A stretch of DNA of 49,395 nt, taken from NCBI GenBank assembly GCA_024398955.1, contig JAKSIG010000020.1, positions 1 through 49,395 on the forward strand, written 5' to 3'. The notes beneath the pieces are model-generated. The model searched no databases and was not told where the DNA came from. It worked only from the letters and a program-made list of their open reading frames with translations. Shown piece by piece: positions 18,434-27,600 of this stretch. The stretch comes from Fibrobacter sp. Its GTDB lineage: Bacteria > Fibrobacterota > Fibrobacteria > Fibrobacterales > Fibrobacteraceae. Positions within the stretch are counted from its first letter, which is position 1. The number at the start of each line of letters is the position of its first letter. The position numbers and the translations under genes were made by a program.

Positions 18434-19327
18434 ATGAGCGAAAAGAAGTACACCTTTAAGACCATCGGCATTATCGCCTGGAAGGACAAGAGCCCTGAAT
18501 TGGCTCTTGCTCTTACACAGATTCATGAGTGGGCGAGTGCTCATTCTATGGTGAAGTTCTTGGCGCTTGAAAACCTGAAGGATCTTGTTTCTGCACCGGT
18601 CAAGGTTGTTTCTGAAAAGGCGATCCTTAAGTCAGATTTACTTTTGGCTATTGGTGGCGATGGTACGGTTCTTTCTGCGGCTCATATGGCGTTAGGACAC
18701 GACATTCCCATTCTGGGCGTGAATGCGGGACGCGTAGGGTTTCTTGCTGAAACTCGCATTAAGTGCCTTTCCCAGACATTAGATGATTTGTTGGCGGGTG
18801 AATTTTCGACCCGCGACCGCATGATGATCGAAGCGTCTGTCTATCACGGAAAGAAACGCATTGCCAAGCAGACTGTGTTGAACGAAGTCCACTTTCGCGC
18901 CCATGCTCCTGAGCGTATGGTGAACGTGAACGTGGAATACAATGGCACCGAGTACACCGAATACTGGGCAGACTCCCTGCTGGTTTCTACGCCTACAGGC
19001 TCCACTGCGTATAATTTGGCGGCTGGCGGTCCCATTATTCACCCGGCGACCTATGCGGTGGTTCTGACTCCTGTAGCTCCCGGCAGTCTCTCGGTGCGTC
19101 CGCTGGTAATGTCCTTGACCGATAAAAAGTTGGTGCTGCGTCCTGCTGCAGGCAAGATTCTTGACCTGGTTTTTGATGGCCGTACTTGCATTGCGCTGGA
19201 ACCGAATGATTATGTTGTCTTGACTCAGAGCAAGTCCTTTACCACATTCCTCCGAATGCGTCATACCGGATTTGTGGGCGCCCTTCGCGAAAAGCTGGGC
19301 TGGACAGGTAAGCCACGCCAGGCCTAA
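18434..19327 (+). CDS. nadK: NAD kinase
   Basis: The 297-residue enzyme phosphorylates NAD+ to NADP+. The diagnostic motif LLAIGGDGTVLSAA (GGDG) is followed by IPILGVNAGRVGFLAE and NEVHFRAHAPERM (NE-type motif). STPTGSTAYNLAAGGPI matches the Gly-rich strand region that binds the nucleotide. The length is usual for the family. It starts 26 bases after the EPSPS-like gene with a modest ribosome site, probably in the same transcript. Confidence 0.95.
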   Translation: MSEKKYTFKTIGIIAWKDKSPELALALTQIHEWASAHSMVKFLALENLKDLVSAPVKVVSEKAILKSDLLLAIGGDGTVLSAAHMALGHDIPILGVNAGRVGFLAETRIKCLSQTLDDLLAGEFSTRDRMMIEASVYHGKKRIAKQTVLNEVHFRAHAPERMVNVNVEYNGTEYTEYWADSLLVSTPTGSTAYNLAAGGPIIHPATYAVVLTPVAPGSLSVRPLVMSLTDKKLVLRPAAGKILDLVFDGRTCIALEPNDYVVLTQSKSFTTFLRMRHTGFVGALREKLGWTGKPRQA

Positions 19328-19378
19328 GGTCATTTACACAATTAGCAATTTCCCTACCACTTTTCTATATTTGTGCAT

Positions 19379-21172
19379 ATGAGTGAATCTTTGCATAATG
19401 GTAGTCTTTGTCCTATTGTTCCCCAGACTTTTAATAAGGATTACGGGGATCAAGGTTTTTTGCTTGAAAATGGCAAGACTCTTCCTGCTTTGGAAATTTG
19501 CTACGAGACCTACGGCAAGTTGAATGCCGCAGCCGACAATGTAATCTGGGTTTGTTCTCCCTTGACTGCAGACGCCCACGTTGCCGGTTATTATTCCACC
19601 GACGACAAGAAGCCGGGTTGGTGGGACGCCCTCATTGGTCCGGGCAAGGCTATTGATACCGACAAGTTCTTTGTGGTCTGCAGTAACATTCTGGGTGGCT
19701 GCAAGGGTTCTACCGGCCCTGCAAGCATTAACCCTCGTACGGGCAAGCCTTACGGCGGATCTTTCCCTACCATTACCATTGGCGATATGGTCCACGCCCA
19801 GAAGGAACTTTTCGATGGCCTTGGCTGCAAGGGAATGTTCTGCGTGGTGGGTGGTTCCATGGGCGGCTTCCAGGCCATGAAGTGGGCTATCTATTATCCT
19901 GAACTTGTAAAGCGCTGCATCATTATTGCAACGTCTCCTCGATTCAGCAGCCAGGCTCTGGGTTTTGAAGTGGTGGCCCGCGACGTAATTACCCAGGATC
20001 CCAATTACAATAATGGCGATTACTATGATCAGCCGGTAAAGCCTGATATTGGTCTTGCAAATGCTCGCAAGCTGGCTCACATTACCTACCTTAGCGCCGT
20101 TGGAATGGAAAAGAAGTTCAAGCGCGCCCAGGATCAGGAAAACCGCAATCACGCCATTACCTACAGTACCCCGTTCGATTTGAACTTGCCTCTGGAAAGC
20201 TACCTCCGTTACCAGGGAGCAAAGTTTGTGGATCGCTTTGATGCAAACAGCTACCTGCATATTGCTCATGCCACAGACTGCTTTGACCTGGAGACCGAAT
20301 ACGGTTCCCTGGAAAATGCATTCAAGGATGTTCAGGCAGAAGTTCTGAACGTGAATCTTTCGACGGACTGGCTGTTCCCGCCTCACGAATCTCGTCGCAT
20401 TACCAGCGCCCTGATCGCCGCAGGCAAGCAGGTGACCAGCCTCGAAATGGATACCCAGTTTGGTCACGACGGATTCCTCATCGAAGTAGGTGAGCTGGGC
20501 AAGGCTGTGGGCCGTTTCCTGGATAGCAAGATTGTGGAAACTGTGGGCACTCAGTCCATGCCGGTATTCCATAACGAGAAGGATTTTGAACTGCTTGGTT
20601 CCCTAGTAGAAGATGGCAGCCGCGTGCTGGACCTGGGTTGCGGTGGCGGTGAACTCATTGACTTCTTGCGTCGTACCAAGAATGTAACTGGAATGGGCAT
20701 CGAGAAGAATCTGAAGGATATTCTGGATTGCCTCGAAAACGATGTGCCTGTAGTACAGCGTGACCTGGATGAACGCGGAATTTCTGACATCAAGGATGGC
20801 AGTTACGATTACGCCATCATTAACCGCACCATCCAGGAAATTCGTGATCCGGTGGCTCTGCTCAATGAAATTCTCCGCGTGGCAAAGCGCGTGATCGTGA
20901 CGTTCCCCAATTTCGGGCACTGGTCTGCTCGCGGTTCCCTGATGCTTCATGGCCGTATGCCCAAGTCCAAGGAACTGCCTTACGAATGGTACAATACGCC
21001 CAACATCCGCTTGCTCACCGTAAAGGACTTCTACACCCTTTGCGAAAAGGAAGGCCTGAAGATTGAAAAGATGGCTTTCCAGAATGAACAGATGATGAGT
21101 AAGGTTCTTACCGCAGTTGGTCTAAAGAACTTTGGGGCCGAGCACGTCATTGCGATGGTTAGTAAAAAATAG
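19379..21172 (+). CDS. Fusion of homoserine O-acyltransferase (MetX) and MetW
   Basis: One 597-residue frame joins two methionine-pathway proteins. Residues about 1-385 are MetX (alpha/beta hydrolase): WVCSPLTADAHVAG, ILGGCKGSTGP, nucleophile Ser in VVGGSMGGFQAMKW, Asp in STDWLFPPHES and His in FGHDGFL. Residues about 392-597 are MetW: VLDLGCGGGELIDFLRR, RDLDERGIS, YDYAIINRTIQEI and VTFPNFGHWSARG. In proteobacteria metX and metW are usually adjacent separate genes, and MetW supports MetX activity, so fusion fits a stable complex. ATG 19379 was chosen; a GTG 6 bases upstream is in frame. No strong Shine-Dalgarno is seen. Confidence 0.93.
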   Translation: MSESLHNGSLCPIVPQTFNKDYGDQGFLLENGKTLPALEICYETYGKLNAAADNVIWVCSPLTADAHVAGYYSTDDKKPGWWDALIGPGKAIDTDKFFVVCSNILGGCKGSTGPASINPRTGKPYGGSFPTITIGDMVHAQKELFDGLGCKGMFCVVGGSMGGFQAMKWAIYYPELVKRCIIIATSPRFSSQALGFEVVARDVITQDPNYNNGDYYDQPVKPDIGLANARKLAHITYLSAVGMEKKFKRAQDQENRNHAITYSTPFDLNLPLESYLRYQGAKFVDRFDANSYLHIAHATDCFDLETEYGSLENAFKDVQAEVLNVNLSTDWLFPPHESRRITSALIAAGKQVTSLEMDTQFGHDGFLIEVGELGKAVGRFLDSKIVETVGTQSMPVFHNEKDFELLGSLVEDGSRVLDLGCGGGELIDFLRRTKNVTGMGIEKNLKDILDCLENDVPVVQRDLDERGISDIKDGSYDYAIINRTIQEIRDPVALLNEILRVAKRVIVTFPNFGHWSARGSLMLHGRMPKSKELPYEWYNTPNIRLLTVKDFYTLCEKEGLKIEKMAFQNEQMMSKVLTAVGLKNFGAEHVIAMVSKK

Positions 21173-21179
21173 GTAAGTT

Positions 21180-22061
21180 ATGGCAATTTTATCGATGACC
21201 GGTTTTGGCAAGAGCGAGTCCATGTTTCAGGGCGCTCCTTGCGTAATTGAAGTCCGTAGCGTCAACAATCGTTTTTTAGATATTTCCTGCAAGCTTCCCA
21301 AGAACCTGGCCTATCTTGAAAATTCCTTCAAGAACCAGATCAAGGAAAAGTTGGTCCGTGGTTCCGTAATCTTTAGCGTTACTCTTGGCGCAGGTACTGG
21401 CGGCAATGTTCCTGTTAGCTATAACGAACAGGCTATCGCGAAGTTTGTGGAAATCACCAAGGCCATGCAGGCCAAGTTTGGAATTTCTGGCGACATCAAG
21501 TTGGAAAACATCATGGCGTTGCCGGAGGTGTTGCAGTTTACCGATAGCGGTGCTGATGCCGAAGCCTTGGAAAAGCATTTGGCTGACGAACTGAACAAGG
21601 CCCTGGACAAGGTGAACGAAATGCGTGCCAAGGAAGGCGCGAACCTTGCTGCCGACTTGACCAACCGCGTGAACCACCTGAATGAAGTCCTTTCCAAGAT
21701 TGAAGTTCTTGACCCCAAGCGCATCGAAAACTGGAAGGTGAAGTTCCGCGACCGCATTAATGTTCTTCTGAAGGATTCCGAAATCGATGAAGTCCGCCTG
21801 CTGCAGGAAGCCTGCATCATGGCCGACAAGTTGGACATCAAGGAAGAAATCACCCGCTTCAAGAGCCACAATAAGCTGTTCCTCAACGCACTCAAGGAAG
21901 GCGGCGCACAGGGCAAGAACTTGGGCTTTATCCTTCAGGAAATGGGCCGCGAAGCAAATACCTTGGGCACCAAGTGCCAGGATGCAGATATCGCCGCCTT
22001 GGCCATCGAACTTAAGAACGAAGTGGAATGCATCCGCGAACAGTCTTTAAACATCGCTTAA
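21180..22061 (+). CDS. yicC: YicC-family protein (predicted endoribonuclease)
   Basis: The 293-residue protein begins with the family signature ILSMTGFGKSES and EVRSVNNRFLDISCKLP. It ends with the conserved DUF1732 part: DEVRLLQEACIMADKLDI, KEEITRFKSH, GKNLGFILQEMGREANTLG and LKNEVECIREQ. E. coli YicC acts in RNA turnover with small RNAs and was reported as an endoribonuclease. The gene starts 7 bases after the metX-metW stop with GGTAAG as the ribosome site. Its last codons and stop lie in a 23-bp sequence repeated 86 bases downstream. Confidence 0.93.
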   Translation: MAILSMTGFGKSESMFQGAPCVIEVRSVNNRFLDISCKLPKNLAYLENSFKNQIKEKLVRGSVIFSVTLGAGTGGNVPVSYNEQAIAKFVEITKAMQAKFGISGDIKLENIMALPEVLQFTDSGADAEALEKHLADELNKALDKVNEMRAKEGANLAADLTNRVNHLNEVLSKIEVLDPKRIENWKVKFRDRINVLLKDSEIDEVRLLQEACIMADKLDIKEEITRFKSHNKLFLNALKEGGAQGKNLGFILQEMGREANTLGTKCQDADIAALAIELKNEVECIREQSLNIA

Positions 22062-22158
22062 GGCGAGAGCTGTGCCTATTGAACTTGTTCAAATCGGCAT
22101 TGCCGAGCCGCACGAGGTACACTACGAAGTAGTGCAACATCGCTTAAGGCGAGAGCTG
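22050..22158. repeat. 23-bp direct repeat duplicating the yicC 3' end
   Basis: Identical 23-bp sequences lie at 22050-22072 and 22136-22158 (core CATCGCTTAAGGCGAGAGC). The first copy contains the last three codons and stop of yicC. The spacer holds a short perfect hairpin (CACTAC GAA GTAGTG at about 22119-22134). No gene is recognised between yicC and the terminator at 22212. Confidence 0.8.
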
Positions 22159-22211
22159 CGCGCGTACCCAAGATTCCAGAAGCACTCGTTGTCTTTAGAC
22201 TACACAAGAAT

Positions 22212-22240
22212 TCCTCCATATAGCCTATGGAGGATTTTTT
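22212..22240 (+). terminator. Rho-independent terminator after yicC
   Basis: The stem TCCTCCATA / TATGGAGGA has the loop TAGCC and is followed by TTTTTT. It ends the tyrosine/nadK/met/yicC transcript. Confidence 0.85.
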
Positions 22241-22272
22241 GATATATATTTTAGTTTGTAAAAGGAGATGTT

Positions 22273-24876
22273 ATGGGATTGAAATTTGCCTTTTCTAAAT
22301 TGCTTTGTGCAGGAGCCTTTGGCTTGTTGAATTTTGTTGCGGCGGGTGCGGCAGAAACTCCGCTGGCGTTTCCCGAGGCGTTAGGCTTTGGCGCTTATGT
22401 TACTGGCGGTCGTGGTGGTACGGTTTATCACGTGACCAACTTGAATGATTCTGGCGAAGGATCTTTCCGTGACGCAGTCAGCGCTCCCAACCGCATTGTA
22501 GTTTTTGACGTTGGGGGCATAATTAACATCAAGACTGCGGTTTCTGTCAAGAGCAACATCACTATTGCGGGTCAGACTGCTCCTGGCGAAGGCATTGCCA
22601 TTCACGGCGGTAAGGTTTCTACAGGCAAGCAGTCCAATATCATTATCCGTTATCTGCGAATCCGTCCCGGCGAAAAGACTGCATCCAATAACGATGACGC
22701 CCTGAACCTTTACGATTCCAAGAACATCATTGTAGACCATTGCTCCATTGAACTTGCTCCCTGGAATAACTTCGGCGGAAGTTCCGATAATGCAAGCTAT
22801 CGCATTACTGGCGTTACGGTGCAGAACACTCTTGTAGCAAATCCCATTTACCAGCAGTTTGGTGCCCACATTGAATCTGTGGATGGTACCTGGGCCTGGT
22901 ATTACAACGCTTTCATGAATACACACAACCGTAATCCTCTGGATAAAATTAACGATGTGTTCGTGAATAACGTCCATTACAATTTTGAAGCTGGTTACAC
23001 CACCCATACCAGCACTAAGTTTAAGCACGATATCGTAAACAACTATTTTGTTTATGGCCCCAAAGGTAGCAATCCCTGGTTCCAGGTGGACAAAAATCAG
23101 AGCATCTACGCCAGCGGCAACATGATCGACACCAATCGCGACGGAGTCCTGAATGGAGGCGCATCCAACATTTACTGGTATCAGGGCGAAGGAACAATCC
23201 TGAAAGAACCTTGGAACGAGATGACCAATAAGAATCCGGTCTATAGTGCGGCAACGGCCTGGCGTCTAGTGAACTCCCAGTCTGGCGTTCTCCCGTACGA
23301 TGATATTGATTCCCTCATCTGGCATCAGGCCAGTACTTTGGGCAAGGAGGGTGCCTTGGTCAAATCCGTTGGCGCCATGGGCCTGACGAAGAATGATGGC
23401 TGGGGCGAAGTCATCGCTGGCAAGCCCGAAGTGGATACCGACAAAGATGGCGTGCCCGACTATTTTGAAGGAGCCATGGGCTTTAATGTGGGCAAGGATG
23501 ACGCCATGGTCATCGGTAGCGATGGTTACGCCAACATTGAAAAGTATATCAACTGGCTGGGCGCCATGCACACCCGTGTGCTGAAAAATGGGTCTGTCGA
23601 TTTTGACCTGAGAACCATTACCAAGGGGTTCCAGCCTGTTGCGCCCAAGTATTCTGTTCTGAGTCTAGAAAATGGCTCCGTGACTTTGCTGGATAACGGC
23701 TACACCGCCCGCTTTACGCCGAATCCGGGTTTCATGGGACTTACCGCCTTTAAGTATACGGTCAAGGGCAACGATGGTACGGAATATACTGGACGTGTAG
23801 AGGTCCTTGTTGAAAATAGCGAATTGACTGCTGGTCCTTCTCTGGTGGTGCAGTCCGGCAGTATGAACCAGCAGCTGTTTAAGGGAGAGGCTATTAAGAA
23901 CGTTGTTCTTGCTTACGGGGAATGCGGTGGCGCCGAAGCCCTGAACCTTCCCGATGGAATCAAGGCTACGGTAAATGCAACAGCTAAGACCATTACTTTG
24001 AGCGGAACTCCCGTACAGACAGGACTTCAGAAGTTCTCTATCAAGACATTGGCTGATGGCGGCGAGACTGTGGTGGTGGAGGGTTCCATCAATGTGCAGT
24101 TTAATGCGGAACCCATTGCCGATGCTAACGTTGTCAGCGATGTGAATGCGGCTTACCCCAATGACGGTCACGGCGTTTACGAAGAAACCAATGCCGGTTG
24201 GCGTGACGAAGGCTACTATAACTTTTCCAACATTGCCGAAAGTTATGGCGTGTGGAATCTGGTTGCCGAAAAGGGGAAGTCTGGCGTTGTTGTTACCTTC
24301 CGTTTTGCAAATGGCGGTAAGGCGGCGCGCCCCATGGAATTGTTCATTAACGACGTGAATTATGGAATTATTGAATTCCCGCCCACAGGTGCCTGGACAA
24401 CCTGGGATAGCGTGTCGGTAAAGGCTGATCTTGTGACCAAGGGTAATGTGTTGAAACTTCAGTCACTCAGTACAGATGGCGGCCCAAATGTTGATCAGAT
24501 CGGGTTTGATGTTGCCGATGTAACGCAGACTGCTGATGAGGTGATTGTTGAAAAAGGAGACCAGACAGATTCCTGTGCCGTAGGGGAGGAAGATCTATGT
24601 GACAGCGAAGTCCCTAGTGAAGGTGATGTTCCTGAAGATGATTTGGCTGTAGCAACGACAGTTCCCTTGACTCATGCGGCTGTTGCCACATTTGATTTTG
24701 AACGGGGTGTGTTGAGTGCGTCTCGTGAGGGGTATGCGGAAGTCTCTGTATACAACATGAGTGGTCGTTTGGTGGCGAAGTTTGCGGGAGATGTAAAGAT
24801 GGGGAATACCCGTCTGGATATACAGAAATCTCGCCTGCCCAAGGGCCGTTACGAAACCAAGGTGATGTTCCGTTAA
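22273..24876 (+). CDS. PL1-type pectate lyase with carbohydrate-binding module and C-terminal sorting domain
   Basis: The 867-residue exported enzyme has a signal peptide. A right-handed beta-helix pectate-lyase domain covers about residues 30-440: GGTVYHVTNLNDSGEGSFRDA, TIAGQTAPGEGIAI, IIIRYLRIRPGE, NNDDALNLYDSKNIIVDHCS. Cadherin/Ig-like strands follow. At about 625-755 there is a CBM35-like module (GWRDEGYYNFSNI, GPNVDQIGFDV). An acidic linker and a C-terminal strand pair (VSVYNMSGRLVAKF, SRLPKGRYETKVMF) resemble the type IX-like sorting tails used by Fibrobacter. It cleaves polygalacturonate by beta-elimination. The ribosome site AAAGGAG fixes the start. Confidence 0.85.
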   Translation: MGLKFAFSKLLCAGAFGLLNFVAAGAAETPLAFPEALGFGAYVTGGRGGTVYHVTNLNDSGEGSFRDAVSAPNRIVVFDVGGIINIKTAVSVKSNITIAGQTAPGEGIAIHGGKVSTGKQSNIIIRYLRIRPGEKTASNNDDALNLYDSKNIIVDHCSIELAPWNNFGGSSDNASYRITGVTVQNTLVANPIYQQFGAHIESVDGTWAWYYNAFMNTHNRNPLDKINDVFVNNVHYNFEAGYTTHTSTKFKHDIVNNYFVYGPKGSNPWFQVDKNQSIYASGNMIDTNRDGVLNGGASNIYWYQGEGTILKEPWNEMTNKNPVYSAATAWRLVNSQSGVLPYDDIDSLIWHQASTLGKEGALVKSVGAMGLTKNDGWGEVIAGKPEVDTDKDGVPDYFEGAMGFNVGKDDAMVIGSDGYANIEKYINWLGAMHTRVLKNGSVDFDLRTITKGFQPVAPKYSVLSLENGSVTLLDNGYTARFTPNPGFMGLTAFKYTVKGNDGTEYTGRVEVLVENSELTAGPSLVVQSGSMNQQLFKGEAIKNVVLAYGECGGAEALNLPDGIKATVNATAKTITLSGTPVQTGLQKFSIKTLADGGETVVVEGSINVQFNAEPIADANVVSDVNAAYPNDGHGVYEETNAGWRDEGYYNFSNIAESYGVWNLVAEKGKSGVVVTFRFANGGKAARPMELFINDVNYGIIEFPPTGAWTTWDSVSVKADLVTKGNVLKLQSLSTDGGPNVDQIGFDVADVTQTADEVIVEKGDQTDSCAVGEEDLCDSEVPSEGDVPEDDLAVATTVPLTHAAVATFDFERGVLSASREGYAEVSVYNMSGRLVAKFAGDVKMGNTRLDIQKSRLPKGRYETKVMFR

Positions 24877-24903
24877 TGTTGTTCGGTTAGATTGAACAAT
24901 TTT

Positions 24904-24934
24904 AAGCCAGTTTTTTGAAAAACTGGCTTTTTGT
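24904..24934 (+). terminator. Rho-independent terminator after the pectate lyase
   Basis: The stem AAGCCAGTTTTT / AAAAACTGGCTT is followed by TTTTGTTTT, 27 bases past the stop. Confidence 0.85.
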
Positions 24935-25019
24935 TTTCCTGTGTACACGGAATTATTCTGGAACGTATGGTGTTTTGAAAAAAAATCTTGTAGATTTGAA
25001 AAAAAAAAAAGAGGATAAT

Positions 25020-26192
25020 ATGGAAAATTTCAACTTTTACAGCCCCACGGAATTCGTATTTGGTAAGGACCGCGAAAATGAATGCGGTGCTTTGGTCAAG
25101 AAGTATGGTGGTGCCAAGGTTCTTGTTCATTTCGGTGGTGGTTCCGCTGTAAAGTCCGGCCTTATCGGTCGCGTATTGGCCTCTTTGGATGCTGCCGGCG
25201 TTCCTCATGTGGAACTGGGTGGCGTTCATCCCAATCCTATTGACACTAAGGTTTACGAAGGTATTGAACTTTGCCGCAAGGAAGGTGTGGATTTCATTCT
25301 CGCTGTTGGTGGCGGTTCCTCTATCGATAGCGCCAAGGCCATTGCCATGGGCGTTCCCTACGAAGGCGACTTCTGGGACTTCTACAGCGGCAAGGCTCCG
25401 GCTGCAGCTCTTCCGGTGGCAACTGTCTTGACTATCGCTGCCGCAGGTTCCGAAGGTTCCGGCGACTCCGTCATAACCAAGGTAGACGGCATGCTGAAGC
25501 GTGGCGCTGGAAGCGACCTGATTCGCCCCCGTTTCTCTGTGCTGAACCCGGCTCTTACTTGCACTTTGCCGGCTTACCAGACTGCCTGTGGCGTTACCGA
25601 CATCATGGCCCATGTATTTGAACGTTACTTCACCAACACTACTGAAGTGGAAATTACCGACCGTCTTTGCGAAGCGGTTCTCATGACCATGGTGAAGGAA
25701 GCTCCCCGTGTCATTGCTGACCCCAACAATTACGAAGCCCGCGCCAACATCATGTGGGCTGGCATGGTGGCTCACAATAACGTCTGCGGTGTAGGCCGCG
25801 GCCAGGACTGGAACAGCCACGCCATCGAACACGAACTTAGCGCCAAGTATGATTGCGCCCACGGTGCAGGCCTGGCTGTGATCATGCCTTCCTGGATGGA
25901 ATACGTGGTGGACCACAATCCCATGCGCTTTGCCCAGATGGCTTCCCGCGTGTTCGGCTGCGCCATGAACTTTGAAAATCCCAAGGCAACGGCTCTTGCT
26001 GGCATCAAGGCTTTCCGCAGCTTCCTCAAGAGCATCGGCATGCCCATTAACTTTGCAGAACTGGGCGCCAAGGAAGAAGACATTCCCGAAATGGTGCAGA
26101 AGCTGAATCCGGGTGACGGTTGGGGCTTCCAGCCGCTGAAGGCTGCCGACGTTACCAAGATCTACCAGATCGCAGCAAAGGCTCGCCTGTAA
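25020..26192 (+). CDS. Iron-containing alcohol dehydrogenase (YqhD/BdhA-like)
   Basis: The 390-residue enzyme reduces aldehydes with NAD(P)H in fermentation. It begins MENFNFYSPTEFVFGKD, as in butanol dehydrogenases and YqhD. It has the nucleotide motif FGGGSAVKSG and FILAVGGGSSIDSAKAIA. The metal ligands appear as DIMAHVFERY (Asp, His) and NSHAIEHELSAKYDCAHGAGLAVIMP (His, His). An in-frame start 105 bases earlier overlaps the terminator and was rejected. GAGGATAAT precedes ATG 25020. The opposite strand is open in codon register, so rare Leu/Ser codons are avoided and expression is probably high. Confidence 0.93.
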   Translation: MENFNFYSPTEFVFGKDRENECGALVKKYGGAKVLVHFGGGSAVKSGLIGRVLASLDAAGVPHVELGGVHPNPIDTKVYEGIELCRKEGVDFILAVGGGSSIDSAKAIAMGVPYEGDFWDFYSGKAPAAALPVATVLTIAAAGSEGSGDSVITKVDGMLKRGAGSDLIRPRFSVLNPALTCTLPAYQTACGVTDIMAHVFERYFTNTTEVEITDRLCEAVLMTMVKEAPRVIADPNNYEARANIMWAGMVAHNNVCGVGRGQDWNSHAIEHELSAKYDCAHGAGLAVIMPSWMEYVVDHNPMRFAQMASRVFGCAMNFENPKATALAGIKAFRSFLKSIGMPINFAELGAKEEDIPEMVQKLNPGDGWGFQPLKAADVTKIYQIAAKARL

Positions 26193-26202
26193 GGCGAGCA
26201 AG

Positions 26203-26290
26203 TTACAAATTATAAAGTACGAATTATAAGATTGGCTGACTCTTTACTGTGGTTATAGGTTTAGTAATTCGTACCTCGTAATTCATAATT
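26203..26290. repeat. A+T-rich imperfect inverted repeat
   Basis: Two arms of about 28 bases (26203-26231 and 26262-26290) built from repeats of the words ACGAATTA and TAATTCGTA face each other around a 30-base centre. They fill the gap between the dehydrogenase and epimerase genes. The arms are imperfect and lack a T-run, so this is more like a dispersed palindromic element than a terminator. Confidence 0.5.
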
Positions 26291-26298
26291 AGGTATTT

Positions 26299-27360
26299 AT
26301 GCGTGCACTTTTTATTGGCGGAACTGGAACTATCAGCATGGCGATTACCCGCCTGGCTGTGGAACAGGGATGGGAAATCTATTTGCTGAATCGTGGCAAT
26401 CGCAATGCGGCGGACTTGCCTTGCGCGGTGCTGGCTGACGGACCCCACAAGGGAACGTCCGCCGTGAAGCAGATTACCGCCGATATCTACGACGAAGCTG
26501 ATGTGGCTGCAAAAATTGCTGACCTGGATTTCGATGTGGTCTGCGATTTTATTGCTTTCCACTACAGTGCCTTGGAACGTGATTACCGACTGTTCAAGAA
26601 CAAGACAAAACAGTTCATGTATATCAGTTCCGCCAGTGCCTATCAGAAGCCTCTTTCCGACTATCGCATTAACGAAGGTACGCCTCTCGCTAATCCCTAC
26701 TGGGAATATTCCCGCAATAAGATAGCGGGGGAGGAGTACCTGATGCGCATGTACCGCGAAGAAGGTTTCCCCATTACTATCGTGCGTCCCAGCCACACTT
26801 ACGACGAACGCCGTATCCCGCTGGGCGTTCACGGCAAGAAGGGTAGCTGGCAGGTGGCCAAGCGTATGCTTGAAGGCAAACCAGTGATTATTCACGGAGA
26901 CGGAACCAGCCTCTGGACCATGACTCACAATAGCGACGTTGCCAAAGGATTTGTTGGCCTTATGGGAAACATTCACGCTATCGGCGAATCTTTCCAGATT
27001 ACTAGCGATGAAACTGTTACCTGGAATCAGGTTTACCAGGCAATCGCAAATGTGCTGGGTGTAGAACTGAAGGTCGTTCATGTTGCTTCCGAATTTCTGG
27101 CTGCTGCTGGCGATCCGTTGGGCTTTGACTTTACCGGCAGTCTCATTGGAGACAAGGCGAATTCCGTGGTTTTCGACAATTCCAAGCTGAAGAAGGCGGT
27201 GCCGGGCTTCTGCGCCACCACCCGCTTTGATCAAGGTATCCGCAAGACCATCGAGAATGTGCTGGCTCATCCGGAACTTCAGGAAGAAGACCCCGAGTTT
27301 GACGCCTGGTGCGACAAGGTGATCGCTGCGCTGGAGCAGGCGAAGAAATTAGTTCCTTAG
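26299..27360 (+). CDS. NAD-dependent epimerase/dehydratase (extended SDR)
   Basis: The 353-residue protein has the extended-SDR cofactor motif ALFIGGTGTISMAI and LLNRGNR, then MYISSASAYQKP and YWEYSRNKIAGEEYL (the YxxxK motif is changed to YSRNK, with Tyr and Lys kept). IVRPSHTYDER and GDGTSLWTMTH follow. It resembles sugar-nucleotide epimerases and plant CSP41-type proteins. The substrate is unknown. It stands alone: the A+T-rich palindromic element lies upstream and 356 bases without a gene lie downstream. No ribosome site stronger than AGG is visible before ATG 26299. Confidence 0.8.
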   Translation: MRALFIGGTGTISMAITRLAVEQGWEIYLLNRGNRNAADLPCAVLADGPHKGTSAVKQITADIYDEADVAAKIADLDFDVVCDFIAFHYSALERDYRLFKNKTKQFMYISSASAYQKPLSDYRINEGTPLANPYWEYSRNKIAGEEYLMRMYREEGFPITIVRPSHTYDERRIPLGVHGKKGSWQVAKRMLEGKPVIIHGDGTSLWTMTHNSDVAKGFVGLMGNIHAIGESFQITSDETVTWNQVYQAIANVLGVELKVVHVASEFLAAAGDPLGFDFTGSLIGDKANSVVFDNSKLKKAVPGFCATTRFDQGIRKTIENVLAHPELQEEDPEFDAWCDKVIAALEQAKKLVP

Positions 27361-27439
27361 TTTGGCTTTCGCTGCCCCTGTTTTTTCATTCAGCTGTTAT
27401 CACGGGATGATTGTTCCCTTTGGAACTTGTTTTCAGCGC

Positions 27440-27515
27440 TTGTTAACGATTTCGTTAACAAACAATGGCGATTATGATTGAAAAATGGATGTATTGGTTA
27501 ACGTTTTCGTTAACA
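27440..27515. promoter_or_regulatory. Two tandem GTTAACG palindromes, operator-like
   Basis: A perfect 22-bp palindrome (27440-27461, half-site TTGTTAACGA around TT) and a second (27496-27515, half-site GTTAACG around TTTT) are centred 55 bp apart, about five helical turns. Together they repeat the half-site GTTAACG four times. They lie in the gene-free stretch 27361-27716 between the epimerase gene and the tmRNA promoter. A dimeric repressor such as a LacI-type protein could bind such sites; that is inference. Confidence 0.5.
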
Positions 27516-27600
27516 AGCGATAAATAGTCTTATCCTTCTCGATATGACCGCATGGGAAAGAGCGTTTTGTTTGTGGATAAAGCTGTTTGATTATAGAATT

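Noticed and set aside
22072..22245. Possible short GTG-started frame downstream of yicC
   Set aside because: It crosses the direct repeat and the terminator and has no family match or ribosome site; kept only as repeat and terminator.
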